A stretch of DNA of 64,000 bases, from assembly GCA_016271365.2 (NCBI GenBank), contig CM057449.1:1564900501-1564964500 (forward strand). The letters run 5' to 3'. This DNA is from Neoceratodus forsteri (lineage: Eukaryota; Chordata; Ceratodontiformes; Ceratodontidae). A model generated the notes under the pieces. That model was not told the origin of the DNA. It did no database searches and worked only from the letters and a program-made list of their open reading frames with translations. Position numbers and translations under genes: made by a program. Shown here piece by piece: positions 10,628-22,539 of this stretch. The first letter of the stretch is position 1. Each line of letters opens with the position of its first letter.

Positions 10628-11982
10628 TCAAGGTACTGGCAGGATATTTTGCTTTTGGTTACCCTCTACCTTTTCCCTTTTTAAACAATTGAAGAGCTTC
10701 CTCTTCGGGGGGGGCATGTCCTTTGAGCTAGAAGCTCTGATCCCTGGACTTTGTACCTGGACCTGCTGCTCCTGTATCACAAGTGGGTGTTGCAAATGAA
10801 ACGAGTCCTCCTCCTTCTTAGGGGTCAGATCTGGGGCTACGATTGCTGGTGGAACAGCCTGTGGTGTGGGCTCCTGGGTTTTCTTTTGTGGCTGAGATGG
10901 ATATACTGTTTTTTTTAGCTTCTTTACTATATAAAAGTCTTGGATGCCATGGTCGGCATTCTCTGTATTATGGGCCGCCCATGGGCATTCAGTAGAAGTA
11001 TGCCCTTCCTCACATAAATTGCATTTCAGGGGGTTTCTACAATGGAACATACTGTGGTCCACTTCTCCACTCTGGGTGCATTTAAAAATGTCGCAGGTGA
11101 GACTACGATGTTGAGGTGACCCACACTTACAACAATGCCTGGGTTGTCTGGGATAGAATATAAAACCCTTATCCCTGCCTAAATAAAAACAATTAGGCAA
11201 GTGTTGTATTCCATTGTCATTTTGTATCAGATTCACTTTTAGTCTCCAGCCCCCATTCCAAAACCCCTCATCATCCAGTATAGGTTCAGGATTACCTTGA
11301 ATTTTACATCTTTTTTCCATCCAACAAAGAATGTCCATAATATTCACCCCCTCATTTCTAGAAAGTCCCGTTAAGACCTAAAAAGTTTGTTAAGGGGCAT
11401 TGCCTGAAATAGGGCGCCCACCAGATTTGTTTTTAGTGCAGCATACTTAATCCAGAATCTAGCCAAAATATCCAAAGTTCAAAAATTAATGTCAAAGGTA
11501 TTTTCACCTGGTGTATGAATTAGTGCATACACCTCTACTGGAGAAACTCCTAAAGAGTGTTTCAACAACACTTTACCAACATAAAACCTGTCCGACATCA
11601 AGTCCATGTCCCCAAGATATCTCAGGCAAACAGTGTTCCGCTGTTTAGCTAATTCAACAGATTTTCTAAAGAAGCTTGCATCTGTGGGGGCTTGCGTGTG
11701 GTCTGTTGCCTGTCCATACTGTGGTACAGTATTCCCCCGATCAGGATGGGTACTGTTTCTTCTCATTTGAGGGAGCGGGGTAAGCCCTGTCAGGGCATCA
11801 AAAAATTCATCAACAACAGAAGCTTCAAGTGGAGAAAAGGTAAGATTACCTGTCTCACTGCTGTCCTGGACATGGGTTACAACTTCTGCTCCCTCCATCT
11901 GATTTTCTGTACTCGGTCCAGCTGTACTCCTTTCAGTGTGTTCCATAATTTGATCTATACTGGTACCAAATGAGTGCTCCAT
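10628..11982 (-). pseudogene. Tx1 copy A ORF1, RRM-like and zinc-knuckle part
   Basis: The N-terminal section begins MEHSFGTSIDQIM and leads into SFFRKSVELAKQRNTVCLR and FYVGKVLLKHSLGVSPVEVYALIHT. This block also occurs in copies B and E and resembles the nucleic-acid-binding region of ZCCHC3-like proteins. Then come GNPEPILDDEGFWNGGWR and three cysteine-rich knuckles: CCKCGSPQHRSLTC, CTQSGEVDHSMFHC and CNLCEEGHTSTEC. A proline/lysine-rich tail follows. There is a frame break between 11347 and 11479. ORF1 of Tx1-clade LINEs is an RNA-binding partner of ORF2. Confidence 0.78.
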
Positions 11983-11984
11983 TG

Positions 11985-12662
11985 TTCAAGGAGAATAAAA
12001 TGGACCATTTATTAGAGAACTATTTAACTTTCCCTCTTGCATCAGAACATAGGAAAGTAATAACATGGGCAAGATTCGAACACATTAACTCAAAATATGC
12101 TTATTACAATAAAAGATTAAATTCTGGCAGTGATAAACCAAATTCAGTAAAAAAAAATCTCTGCCCTTGTAACAGGGTTTTTTCAGAAACTTTGAAATAT
12201 ATAATCATGATTTGTCCCCTATATGCAAAGATTAGAGACCAACTCTTATTGGATTATCTAAAAACTTATGCAAATTCAAATTATGATCTGGTTTTTATCT
12301 TGCTCCACCCTCAATTCAAAGAAGATGCAGAAACAATTTCTAAATTCCTTGCGTCCATTATTAGACTTAAAAACAAAAGATCTAGGATAATGAACAATTA
12401 AAATTTGAAAGCTCAGTGAAACATGGCAATTATCATGGCTCTAAATCAAACACAACTGAAGTTTACCTCTCCAACTGCACATATGAAATTGTGAGTGTAT
12501 CCCACATGTTTTTAATTATGTGTCCTGTCTGTTTTATCTTTTCTTTTTTTCTCTTTCTTTTCTTTTAATTTTTAATTGTTGATTTTATAGAAATAATTGT
12601 GATACTTTTTTTATTGAAATAACCTTGATATTTGTACTATCTTGGTTGATCAAATAAATTGA
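11985..12662 (+). mobile_element. plus-strand LINE 3' fragment inserted in Tx1 A ORF1
   Basis: An open frame at 11970-12401 encodes a C-terminal LINE-type block: NLCPCNRVFSETLKYIIMICPLYAKIRDQLL, with the spaced Cys-Cys-His-Cys pattern often found after the RT of non-LTR elements. It ends in LASIIRLKNKRSRIMNN. After the stop comes an AT-rich 3' UTR ending in AATAAATTGAAAATTAA. The ORF1 of Tx1 copy A reads up to each edge and is absent inside. Clade not determined; edges are uncertain by about 10 bp. Confidence 0.6.
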
Positions 12663-12664
12663 AA

Positions 12665-13092
12665 ATTAAACTGAAACTGATGCCAGGCACTGGAATCGCA
12701 GGATCCGGTATCCATGTTCCATCTGTTTGTTGAAGCCAACTGGCTCCTTTCAATGTGCGTCCAGGCGACCATGTTGTTTTCCCTGGCATTGAACATTGCT
12801 TATCATCCTTGTCTCTGGGTTCCATGTTCGAATCCAGGTCTTCAGGACTCACAGTGAATACAAAAACATTAGGCAGTTTCTCTCAAGATTGCCCCGGTGA
12901 ATTTCCTTCTGTACGCTTTCGTATTTTCTCTTCCTCCAGCTTGCCTTTAGCCTCTAGATATCCTTGTTCAGGTTTAGAAATTTGATTTTGTAGAAACACC
13001 TTTTTTTTGTAGTAGTCCTTGTTGCAATTCCTCCTTGGTTGACATGAAATCCACTCTGTCTGTGTGTTTGTGTTGTTCTGTTAGTTGAGGGG
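12665..13092 (-). pseudogene. Tx1 copy A ORF1, N-terminal piece between two insertions
   Basis: The minus strand reads YLEAKGKLEEEKIRKRTEG, then a stop, then VFVFTVSPEDLDSNM and TLKGASWLQQTDGTWIPDPAIPVPG. The last block aligns with ALLSAGWILSPRRDWQPDPQVPLPG in copy E, which proves this is ORF1 of copy A. The Gypsy element starts at 13093. Confidence 0.65.
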
Positions 13093-13998
13093 TGTGACGC
13101 AAATCCCTCACCAGGGACTTCCAGTTCACTGCCACCACCTGGTTTTTTACCAACAGGGCCCAGGAAGCATGTTTCTGACTTCCCCCTTTGCACAAGATCA
13201 GGAAGGTCAACACCATATCTGTGGGCAGAGTGCTCTGTCACAGACTGACTGCAACTGAGTCCAGCAGAAATAGAATTACCCTTTTAAATAACATGCAAGC
13301 AGTCACTGATTCTATAAAAATAGACTGTTTACTAGAATACTACAAGTATTTACAACAGGATGTATTTACAGGAAACAAAAGGGTTGCACATTTACTAAGA
13401 AGCAGAAAATAAAATCATATTAAACAGATAGGTATTGTACAGCAGAAGTCTAAGCTATTCTCCCCTACAAATCCTTCATCTGCCCTAGCTAAAGAAATAC
13501 TTTTCCCTCATAGTGCTATCTTACCTCAGCTAGTCTTTGTCATGGCAGGGGCTCTGGTTTTAGGTGTTTCAGTCCAAGAGAGTGAACTGGATATAAGCCC
13601 CTTAATATACTGCCTTGCTCCTAGTGGGAAGGGTCCTACTCACTCTAAGTGACAGGCACATGTTGCCCAGCCCTCTTTCAGAGTGTGTGTGCATATGTGT
13701 TCCCCCAACCCTTCGGCACCTCCTTGCTACCATAATGATGTCCACCTGGTTCCTTTTGTTCAACATGGGAATGTCTCCTGGAAGCACACCCCACTGAGTT
13801 TATGGGTTTATTGCTTTGCTGCCTCCTGCATGGCATTTCCTGTTAACTTTCTCATAAGAACCATCAGACCTGTACTTTAATTTTTCCATATATACTTGCT
13901 CATGTGATCTGGCAACCATCTTGTCTGAAGAATGTGCATATTCAAAAAGAATAACTTAATCAAAAGAATACATGTTTCTGGTTCCCTTCTCTGTCACA
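13093..13998 (-). repeat. Gypsy-1 3' LTR
   Basis: It runs from TGTGACGCAAATCCCTCA to TTCTCTGTCACA in plus-strand terms and is repeated almost base for base at 18999-19904. The next bases inside the element, TCTCCCCCTTCCAG, are the reverse complement of a purine-rich tract, as expected next to a 3' LTR. Confidence 0.9.
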
Positions 13999-14192
13999 TC
14001 TCCCCCTTCCAGAAATGAAGGTGTGTCTCTTTCAGGCAATGCCCAAGAGACACTGCTGTCCATGTAAGACTTGGGGAGTGCCAAATGGAATATGCCATGC
14101 ACTTAGCCCTGCCTTGGCAGTCTATCTGCATTGGCATTCTTTGCCCCACTTTGGTGCTGAATGATCATATTATATGACTGTAGTACCAAGCT

Positions 14193-15640
14193 TCAGTGCA
14201 ATAACTTTGTGTTTTGCCCACTATTCCTATAGAACCATGTCAAGGGGTTATGATCAGTGACCACAGTGAACTCCCTCCCATACAGATATGGCTGCAGCTT
14301 CTGAAGGGCCCACACTATCCCAGACATTCCAGCTCCACTGTGGCATATGAATCCTCCCTGGGCAACAGCTTCCGACTCGGGTACACTATGGGGTGCTCCT
14401 CCCCCTGTAGTGTAACCTGGCTCCGGATGGCACACAGCCCATGGTCTGAGGCATCCACGTGTACTATAAACTTTAGGCCATAATTGGGACTAGCCAGCAC
14501 AGGTGACCCACATAATGCCTCCTTCAACCATTGGAAGGCGGACTCACATTCCTCTGTCCAGAGAACTTTTTCAGGCATTCTTTTTTTTGTCAGGTCTGTC
14601 AGGGGTTTGGCCACATCACTGTAGTGAGGGACAAATCACCTGTAGTACCCCACTGTTTCCAGAAATGCCCTTATCTGTTTCTTTGTGGCTAGAGTGGGCT
14701 AGGCCTGGATAGCATCAACCTTTGCTGGCTCTGGATGGATGCGTCCACTACCCACCCAGTGCCCAAGGTAGGACACTTCAGCCATGCCCACTTCACACTT
14801 TTCAGCCTAAACTGTCAGCCCTGTGGCCTTCATTCTGAAGAACACCTCCCTCATGTGCCTGACATAATCCTTCCATGTCTGGCTGTAAATGGCGATGTCA
14901 TCCATGTGTGCCAGTGCATAGTCACCTGCCCCTGCCAGGATGCGATCCACAAGCCTCTGCAAGGTTGCGGGTGCATTCTTCATCTCAAATGAAATTTCTT
15001 TTAATTCAAATAAGACATATGGAGTAACAAAAGCAGACCCCCTCCCTGGCTGCAGGGGTTAACAGCACCTGCCAGTAGCCCTTTGTCAGGTCTCTTGTGG
15101 TCAGGAACTGGGCTCCCCCCAGCTGTTCCAAGGTCTCATCTGTTCTGGGCATGGGGTAGGCATCAGACTCTGTACAGCTGTTGAGCCTCTGGTAGTCGAC
15201 ATAGAACCATGTGGTACCATCCTTCTTGGGGGATCAGGACCACAGGTGAAGCCCAGGGGCTACTGGACTCCTGGATCACTCTCACGGTCAGCATCTACCT
15301 GGGTTCCTCCAGTATGGTCTTCTTAACCCCCTCAGGTACCCTGTAGGGGGGCTGCCTCAGTGGAAAATGGGCCCCAGTGTCCACGTGATGTTCAGCCATT
15401 GTGGTGTAACCAGGATTCCCTGTGAACATGTCCCAAAGTTATGCAGTACCCCCCCATCTCCTCGGCCTGCACCAGTGTCAGTTGCTCTGAGAGGGTGAGA
15501 TTATTCACAGATGATCCCTCCCAGGCTTCACCAAGGAGGTCCACTAGGGGATCAGCCTTGTTCCCCTCCACTGGCATGCTGCACGCTGTGAGGATTATTT
15601 CCTCCCTACCATAGTAGGGCTTTATCATGTTCACAAGATA
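14193..15640 (-). pseudogene. Gypsy-1 reverse transcriptase and RNase H
   Basis: The RNase H part is clear at 14193-14614: MAKPLTDLTKKRM, then FIVHVDASDHGLCAI and GRE-FTVVTDHNPLTW. The RT part to its right is broken by stops and frameshifts, but the catalytic block reads HMDDIAIYS near 14890-14920, with His in place of the usual Tyr. An upstream portion (15392-15634, ending in ITLGHVHRESW) corresponds to the integrase-RT connection. No intact frame remains. Confidence 0.8.
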
Positions 15641-16724
15641 TACCCTCTGTCTGCACTTCTGTCAGGCAGCCCTACTACATAGTTAACATTGTTCAGTTTC
15701 TGGATTAAGGAAAATGGGCCTTCCCATGCAGCCTGCAGTTTTTTGTGTTGGACTGGGATAAGTACCATCACTCACTGTTCAACTTCATACTCCCAGACTC
15801 TGGCCCCATGGTCATATCAGGCTTTCTGTTGTTGTGCAGTGGCTAAGTGTTCCCGGGCAAGCCCAATGAACTCCTTAAGCCTGGCCCTGAAATGTAGGAC
15901 ATACTCCACAACAGACTCCCCTTGGGTGGCATGGTTACCTTCCCATTCATCCCTGACTAAATCTAGGGGCCCTCTCACCCTGTGACCAAACAGGAGCTCA
16001 AAGGGTGAAAACCCTGTGGACTCCTGTGGAACTTCCCTGTATGCAAAGAGAAGATGGGGCAAATATTTGTCCCACTCCCTTTTGTGCTGGTCTCCAAATG
16101 CCCTGAGTATAGTTCTAAGGATCCCATTGAACAGCTCAACCAGGCCGTTTGTCTTGGGGTGATAGGGTGAAGCTCAGAGCTGTTTTACTCTGCACTTCTC
16201 CCACAAACTGGTCATTAAGGATGACATGAAATTCATCCCCTGATCTGATAAAATCTTGTGGGGAAATCCCACTTGGCTAAAGGTTCCCAGGAGCTCCTCA
16301 GCAACCTTTTCTGCCTCAATGGAGGACATTACCACTGCCTCAGGGTACCTGGTTGCATAATCCACCACAACCATTATGTATCATTTGCCTGTGTGACTGG
16401 GGGTACTTAGGGGCCCCACTATGTCCATGGCTACCCTCATGAAGGGTTCATCAATAACAGGCAGGAGCACCAAAGCTGCCTTAGCTTTGTCCCCAACCTT
16501 TCCAACCTGCTGGCACTGTGGACAAGTCCGACAGTAATTTGCCATGTCTATGTACAGGCTTGGCCAAAGGAAGTTGTTGGCAAGCCACTTTTTTGTGTGG
16601 GTAATACACAGGTGGCCTGAAAAAGGAATGTCATGGGCCAGGGCCAGAAGCTGCTTTCAGTAGTCCCAGGGGACTACCAGCTGCTGCAGTACCTCTCCTT
16701 CTAGCCTCCTCTGTGGTGTACACT
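15641..16724 (-). pseudogene. Gypsy-1 integrase
   Basis: In the coding direction: an HHCC zinc-binding region (SGHL... then CRTCPQCQQVGK), the first core block VAMDIVGPL, VVVDYATRYPEAVVM, the second acidic block ILSDQGMNFM, and a third block SPYHPKTNGLVELFNG carrying the Glu. After that comes FAYREVPQESTGFSPFELLFG and the C-terminal region. Stops occur, for example just before MVVVDYATRY and after VKQL. Its position between protease and RT defines the unusual domain order. Confidence 0.82.
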
Positions 16725-17660
16725 CTATGTGCAACAACCCATTCTCCCAATAAACTGACTTTTTACTCCCTTGAGAGGCTCAGCAATATCTGATATCTCT
16801 CTCAGTTTTTGGAGGGTAGGATCAGCTCGCTGTGCCCTGCCCAGCTGTTCACATCTGACCTTCCCTAGTTCCCTTTCAGAAGGAAAGCTGCTCCTGGTGG
16901 CAACCTCCTTCGTTTGCAGCTGGGGCTCAGCGCTGCTGCTCCTAGCTAGCCCTTCACCCAAACTAGCCACTTCCTCAGCTGCTGAGGGATTGGTCTGCAC
17001 AGGCTGTGTCACCCCCTCCTCCCCCTCAGAAGCTTGCCCTTTGGCCTGGCTATAGGTAGTAACACATACTAGATTTTCCCTTTGTTCAAAATCATTCCCC
17101 ATAATCATATCCACAGGGAGATCAGGCACCACTCCCACGTCCTGTACCCCATGGCCATCCTCCCAGCTCAGGAAGACCTGAGCCACTGGCACTTGGACCA
17201 CTGGACCCATGACTCCCCGAATCTTGGAGAACTGACCTGGAAGAATCTGCTCCGCCTGGATCAGCTCCTGCCTTACCATGGAGATGGAGGCACCAGTGTC
17301 CCTCAATCCCTGTGTTACTGTGCTATTGACTAGAATAGGGTGCATATGCTTGGTGGAGTTTGGTGGCACTACAGTGTGTGCACAGTTCACCAACTGCAGA
17401 GTGCTGTCTTGGTAACCCCCTCCCCCAGGCTTTTGCACTTTATTCCTATTTTTAGGGCAGTTGTAGGATAGATGCCCCACTTTCTGGCAAATCCAGCATG
17501 CCTTTGCCCTCAGCTCCTTGTTTCCCTTTGAACCAATGGGTTCTGTTTTGGGCTTGGGTGCAGGCTGGTTTCCTTTAGGCTGCCCTCCCTGGGTCCCCTT
17601 AAAACCAGTTGCTGCCCCACTTCCATAGTTCTTGCATTGCAAATGTGGTCTGCTGGTCAC
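16725..17660 (-). pseudogene. Gypsy-1 nucleocapsid knuckle and protease
   Basis: This open frame of 311 codons contains the zinc knuckle CWICQKVGHLSYNCP near residue 55. The aspartic protease active site follows in LRDTGASISMVRQEL, with a later DLPVDMIMGNDFE block typical of retrotransposon proteases. A Ser/Glu-rich linker leads towards the integrase. Confidence 0.82.
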
Positions 17661-18703
17661 ATACGAATCAGCACTTTCTGCTGCCTCCTTTATGGAGTTG
17701 CATGCCCAGTCCAGCAGCTATATATGCAGGTCATTAGGTACAATTTTAAGAAACTGTTCCTTTACAATTAAATCTTTAACCCGCTCTACATTCCTTGCCT
17801 TAGCCCCGTCCACCCAGTGGTCTAAATAAGCATACATTTGGACATGCAGTTCTACATAGCTGTCTCCTGGGCCTTTTCTTAACTCTCTAAATTTCCATCT
17901 GTAAGCCTCCAGAGTCAATTCAAAACATTTTAATAATGTTCTTTTAACTTTATCATGGTCCATGCAATCATTGTCATCCATTCGAGCAAATGCATGCAAG
18001 GCACAACCAGTAAGTAATGGGGTCAGATGGTTCATCCACAATGCCTTATCTAATTTAAATTGCCCACATGCCCTTTCAAATGATTTTAGAAGCAAATCCA
18101 GATCATCACCCTCTTGGTATTGTGGAAACATTTTAGAATTAATTGGGGCTTCATAGTTTGAACCACCTTTGCCATTACTTACGGTTTGTTGCACTGTTTG
18201 CTGGCACAGTTTCTCCAATTCGATCTCATGCTGCCGTTCTTTCTGTCTTTCCTCTTGCATAAGGATCTCGTGCTGGCAAATCTTCTCCTTTTCCTCTCAG
18301 ATCAGGATCTTGTGCTGGTGAATCCTCTCCTTTTCCTCTGCCTCCAGCCTTGCTCTCTCCTCCAGCATCCAGATTACATGCTGTTGGTCTCTCTCTCTCT
18401 CTCTGTCCTCAGCCTCCGGCATTGCTCTCTCCCTTTCAGCTTCCCTCAGAGCAAGCTCTGCCTTCAGGATCTCCAGCCAAGGCTGAGTGGGCTACACGGT
18501 TCCCCCCAGCTTTAGCCACAAGGTGCCCCCCCTTGCTCAGCCACTGTGACCTCAGTCTCGCTACCTGAGTCACTTTCCTCTGTGACTGTCTGCTGATCAT
18601 ATATTGCGCCCTGCTTGTCTGAGACTGTCTGCCCCTCCTGCATCAGGTCCTGTGCCACCAGGGCTTCCATGAGTGCATTCTTTGTCATGCCCTCATGGGC
18701 CAT
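17661..18703 (-). pseudogene. Gypsy-1 gag with SCAN-like domain
   Basis: It begins MAHEGMTKNALMEAL at 18703. An acidic and then Glu/Arg-rich, probably coiled-coil stretch follows, with low-complexity CT-rich DNA near 18386-18404. The capsid-like region FPQYQEGDDLDLLLKSFE leads to EAYRWKFRELRKGPGDSYVE and VKDLIVKEQFLKIVPNDLHI. The last two blocks match the SCAN domain of vertebrate zinc-finger proteins, which is thought to descend from Gmr1-type gag. Frames are broken near 18510 and 17718. Confidence 0.8.
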
Positions 18704-18998
18704 CTCCCTTCCTGCTCACAAAGCTGCTGTACATGAAATTTTACATAGCTTGAGGAGCTCATATTCTCTAGCTACACTGCACTAAACTGTCTAGAAATAA
18801 ATAAAACAGTAGTAAAAAAATGTAACCTTTTGAGATCCTGTTTCATGACTGTTAAAAGGTATATTTCTGCTAGCATTCCAGCACCAGTGTGCTTTCTCTC
18901 TCTCTCTGGGTTCCTGCTTCACAGGAAAGCACACTGTCCGCTGCTCTAAACTGGTCTGGTACCAGTTGCCACAAGGAACCCACTACTCTGCAACCAAT

Positions 18999-19904
18999 TG
19001 TGATGCAAATCCCTCATCAGGGACTTCCAGTTCACTGCCACCACCTGGGTTTTTTACCAACAGGGCCAGGAAGCCTGTTTATGACTTCCCCCTTTGCACA
19101 AGGTCAGGAAGGGCAATACAGTAACTGTGGGTAGAGTGCTCTCTCGAAGACAGATTGCAACAGAGTCCAGCAGAAATAGAATTATCCTTTTAAATAACAT
19201 GCAAGCAGTCACTGATTCTATAAAAATAGACTGTTTGCTAGAATACTACAAGTATTTACAACAGGATATATTTACAGGAAACAAAAGGGTTGCACATTTA
19301 CTAAGAAGCAGAAAATAAAATCATATTAAACAGATAGGTATTGTACAGCAGAAGTCGAATCTATCATCCCCTACAAATCCTTCACCTGCCCTAGCTAAAG
19401 AAGTACTTTTCCCTCATTGTGCTATCTTACCTCAGCTAGTCTTTGTAATGGCAGGGGCTCTGGTCTTTAGGTGTTTTAGTCCAAGAGAGTGAGCTGGATA
19501 TAAGCCCCTCAATATATTCCCTTGCTCCACGTGGGAAGGGTCCTACTCACTCTGAGTGACAGGCCCATGTTGCCCAGCCCTCTTTGAGAGTGTGTGTGCA
19601 TGTGTGTCCCCCCACCCTTCAGCACCTCCTTGCTACCATAATAATGTCCACCTGGTTCTTTTTGTTCAACATGGGAATGTCTCCCAGAAGCATACCCTAC
19701 TGAGTTTATGGGCTTATTGCTTTACTGCCTCCTGCATGGCTTTTCCTGTTAACTTTCTTATGAAAACCATCAGACCTGTACTTTAACTTTTCCATATATA
19801 CTTGCTCATGTGATCTGGCAACCATCTTGTCTGAAGAAGATGCATATTCAAAAAGAATAACTTAATCAGAAGAATACATGGTTCTGGTCCCCTTTTCTGT
19901 CACA
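18999..19904 (-). repeat. Gypsy-1 5' LTR
   Basis: It starts TGTGATGCAAATCCCTCA and ends TTTTCTGTCACA. It matches the 13093 LTR with scattered single-base differences and no net length change. Just inside the element the sense strand reads ATTGGTTGCAGAGTAGTGG, the likely primer-binding region; I cannot assign the tRNA. Confidence 0.9.
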
Positions 19905-20069
19905 AGGTGTTACTACCATCGTGGCCACGAAGGTGCCCACCACACCATTTGAACCGGCCATAGCTGCCACAGCAGCTGCTGCAGAATCTCGATCTCCTCC
20001 TTCATCAACCTCCAGTCACAAACTAGAAACCTCCAACATGCTCACAGGTAGGACAGCACCTCCTGCAGC
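19905..20069 (-). pseudogene. Tx1 copy A, extreme N-terminal ORF1 piece
   Basis: The minus strand reads SMLEVSSL, then LEVDEGGDRDSAAAAVAAMAG and FVATMVV. The same layout, an acidic start followed by an Ala-rich stretch, opens ORF1 of copy E. It ends at AAGTGTA (20070-20076), the junction with copy B. Confidence 0.55.
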
Positions 20070-22539
20070 AAGTGTAGGGGAATTTTTTATTGAAAACCTC
20101 AAAATCATACATAATCCAGAGAAAAACATCAAACAAAAAACATGTTGACTTCACATGAAAAGGAGATTGTGAGGTTAAAAGAAAGATAAGAAATCAATAA
20201 CGTATTCCTTCATATCCCCTGCCCTATGTGTCCTTCCCAAAAACCCATACTGTATAATAAATGAAAAGGAGAAAAAAGCAAGATTGAAAGTAACTGTACA
20301 TCAGAACTGATACATACTAGGCTTGCCCCCCTCATCCATAAGAAATCCTTATGCAACCTGTAACATAATGAAGTAACAACGCACCTCAGACAGCTGCAGA
20401 AAAAATACATAACTCAGAGTGATACTGTATGTGAGTTCTAGAATACTCCTCGATGCATACCAAACCATCACCCTAGTGTCCTTCACCAGTCACCACATAT
20501 TACCATATGGTATGAAACTACCAACCACCTACTCCATCAAGAATTTCTTATGGAGCCAACCATGGAAAATGTCTCCACCAAGTCTCTAAAACCTTGCTGG
20601 GTAATCCCCTTTTATTCTTCAAGAATAGGGCTAGAACCTCATTAGTAATGGTTTCCACTAAGCCATCCAGCGACAGACATTTTTGCTGTAGTACAAATTG
20701 GCATTGCCCTTTCCAAATACTCCATTTAATACGTGCCAGCACTATCTGTAAGGTACTTGGGTAGAACATTTTCCACTCATTCTGAAATACACCATAAACC
20801 AAGACTTCATAAGTCATGTTCTGAAATAGTGGGATGTGCCACCAACTAGCTAATTTGAGCCATAGCTCAACAATATACGGACGTTGCAGAAATAAATGTT
20901 GCATTGTTTCTATTTGTTTATCACAATCTTCTCGTAAACAGTATCTTTCATCCAGTACTTTATGACTATGATTACCCCTGACGTTCAACTTCTCGTGGCA
21001 ACACAGCCTTACAGAATCCCACATCTTCGGAAGCAAGTGGGGCTCTGTGATTTGACTTATCAGACAACTATCTGGAATAAGAGGGGAACACTGAAAACAA
21101 GGCTCTATGAAAAACTGAGCCCTTAAAATCAGTCTACAGTCATTTTCGGGGTGTAGACATTATAGCTGTCATGGAAATATTCAATTTCTTTAGTTTCCTA
21201 AAGTGGGCCACAATGTTATCTTCCACCCCCGAAGGGATGCTACGAAATACTCTCCATATTACTGATGTCCATTTCTCAAACAAGAGTTGACACCTCATGT
21301 GCATTAAACAGCGCCATCGTTTTTGTTGAGCCTTCAAAATTGGTAAAAAATTGGAATATATAAATATAGGTTAAAAAGAAAACAATGGGGTTAATCATAT
21401 TAAGACCTCCTTGTTTGAGAGGTTTGTATGTAATTGCCCTCTTTACCAGATTCGATCGACTGCCCCTTAGGAGCCGGAAAAAAATACCATACACTCTAGC
21501 TTTGAGTTCGATAGGCAGTGGAAAACATAACTCACATACAACAAAATAGGTAATATAAATGTTTTTAACAGAAACATTTGTTTTAACTTGGTCATTGGCC
21601 AAGACTTCCATTTTTCCACCTTTGTTTCTGCTAACACAAACATTTCTGACCAATTTAGCAGTGCAGGATAGGGACCTCCAAAACAAAATTCCCAATATTT
21701 TAATGTGGCCTGGAACAGTTTGTATTCCTGCTATCTCTTCTCCTCCGCTCCCTATCATAACCCTGAGGACCAGACATACACTCTTTTCAATATTAAGAGC
21801 TGCTCCTGACACAGAGGAGAAGTCCTGGATCACAGTTAAAGCTGCAGTACCTGACTGTTCATTGGCTACCATCACACAAATGTCATCCGTGTACACCATG
21901 ATACATGGGTAAGCACTCCCCTGAGGACTACCTATATGATTTATTGCAGTGTGTTGGCCAATTTTCTAAAGAAGCAGATCTAAACTAAACACATACATTA
22001 AGGGGTTAAGAGGGCACCCCTGCCAAACCCCTTTTCCTAGGGGCACTGCTGCACCAGGAAGGCCATTAACTACTGACCTAGTGGCAACAGTCTTGTATAA
22101 CCCACAAATCCATTCTACAAACACAGGCAGTATACCATGATGAATTAAAACTGTAAACAGAAATTTATGGTTGTCTGAATCATATGCCTTCGCCTGATCC
22201 AGGCTAAAGTTATAACATGCAATCTGGTTCTGCACAGATTTCCCAGAGAATAAAAAGATTATCCTTAGCAGTTCTCCATGGAACCGCACTGGTTTGTGTT
22301 GAAGCAATCAGAATTTGAGCTGCACTCGCCAATCTGATACTCAGTATTTTACACAGTATCTTTCAGTCCACATTAAGTAAACTAATCGGACTCCAATTAG
22401 TTAAACATGTCCTGTCTCTTTTTTTATATAAATAAATCAGAAAGCTTTCAGTTCTGGGGGGATGTCCAGATGGCCATGCAATATATTATTAAATAGGGCA
22501 ACCAGATAGGGACAAACTACATCTATCAATTTTTGAGTT

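Larger units (their letters stand above)
13093..19904 (-). mobile_element. Gypsy-1, a Gmr1-like Ty3/Gypsy retrotransposon
   Basis: This is a complete but decayed minus-strand LTR element of 6812 bp, with two LTRs of 906 bp each. In sense order it carries gag with a SCAN-like region, a CCHC knuckle, an aspartic protease, integrase, then RT and RNase H. Having integrase before RT is the Ty1/copia-like order known for the Gmr1 group of Ty3/Gypsy, and the SCAN-type gag agrees with that. There is no envelope frame. The flanks are AGGGG (13088-13092) and AGGTG (19905-19909), a probable 5-bp target duplication with one change. It sits inside ORF1 of Tx1 copy A. Confidence 0.88.
6599..20069 (-). mobile_element. 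Tx1-clade LINE copy A, broken by two insertions
   Basis: This copy is long on the minus strand. Its 3' end lies at the left (GGGGAATTGTATATGAAAAC). ORF2 is at about 7225-10290 and ORF1 is in three pieces: 10628-11982, 12665-13092 and 19905-20069. The ORF1 pieces follow one another in the same order as in copies B and E, which shows that the 11985-12662 LINE fragment and the 13093-19904 Gypsy are later insertions. The 5' end abuts AAGTGTA and then the 3' end of copy B. The element's own sequence comes to about 6 kb. Clade assignment rests on QTCAVPGRKI in the RT and on the zinc-knuckle ORF1. Confidence 0.8.

Noticed and set aside
13093..19904. Endogenous retrovirus
   Set aside because: No envelope frame, and the integrase lies before RT, unlike retroviruses; the gag is SCAN-like.
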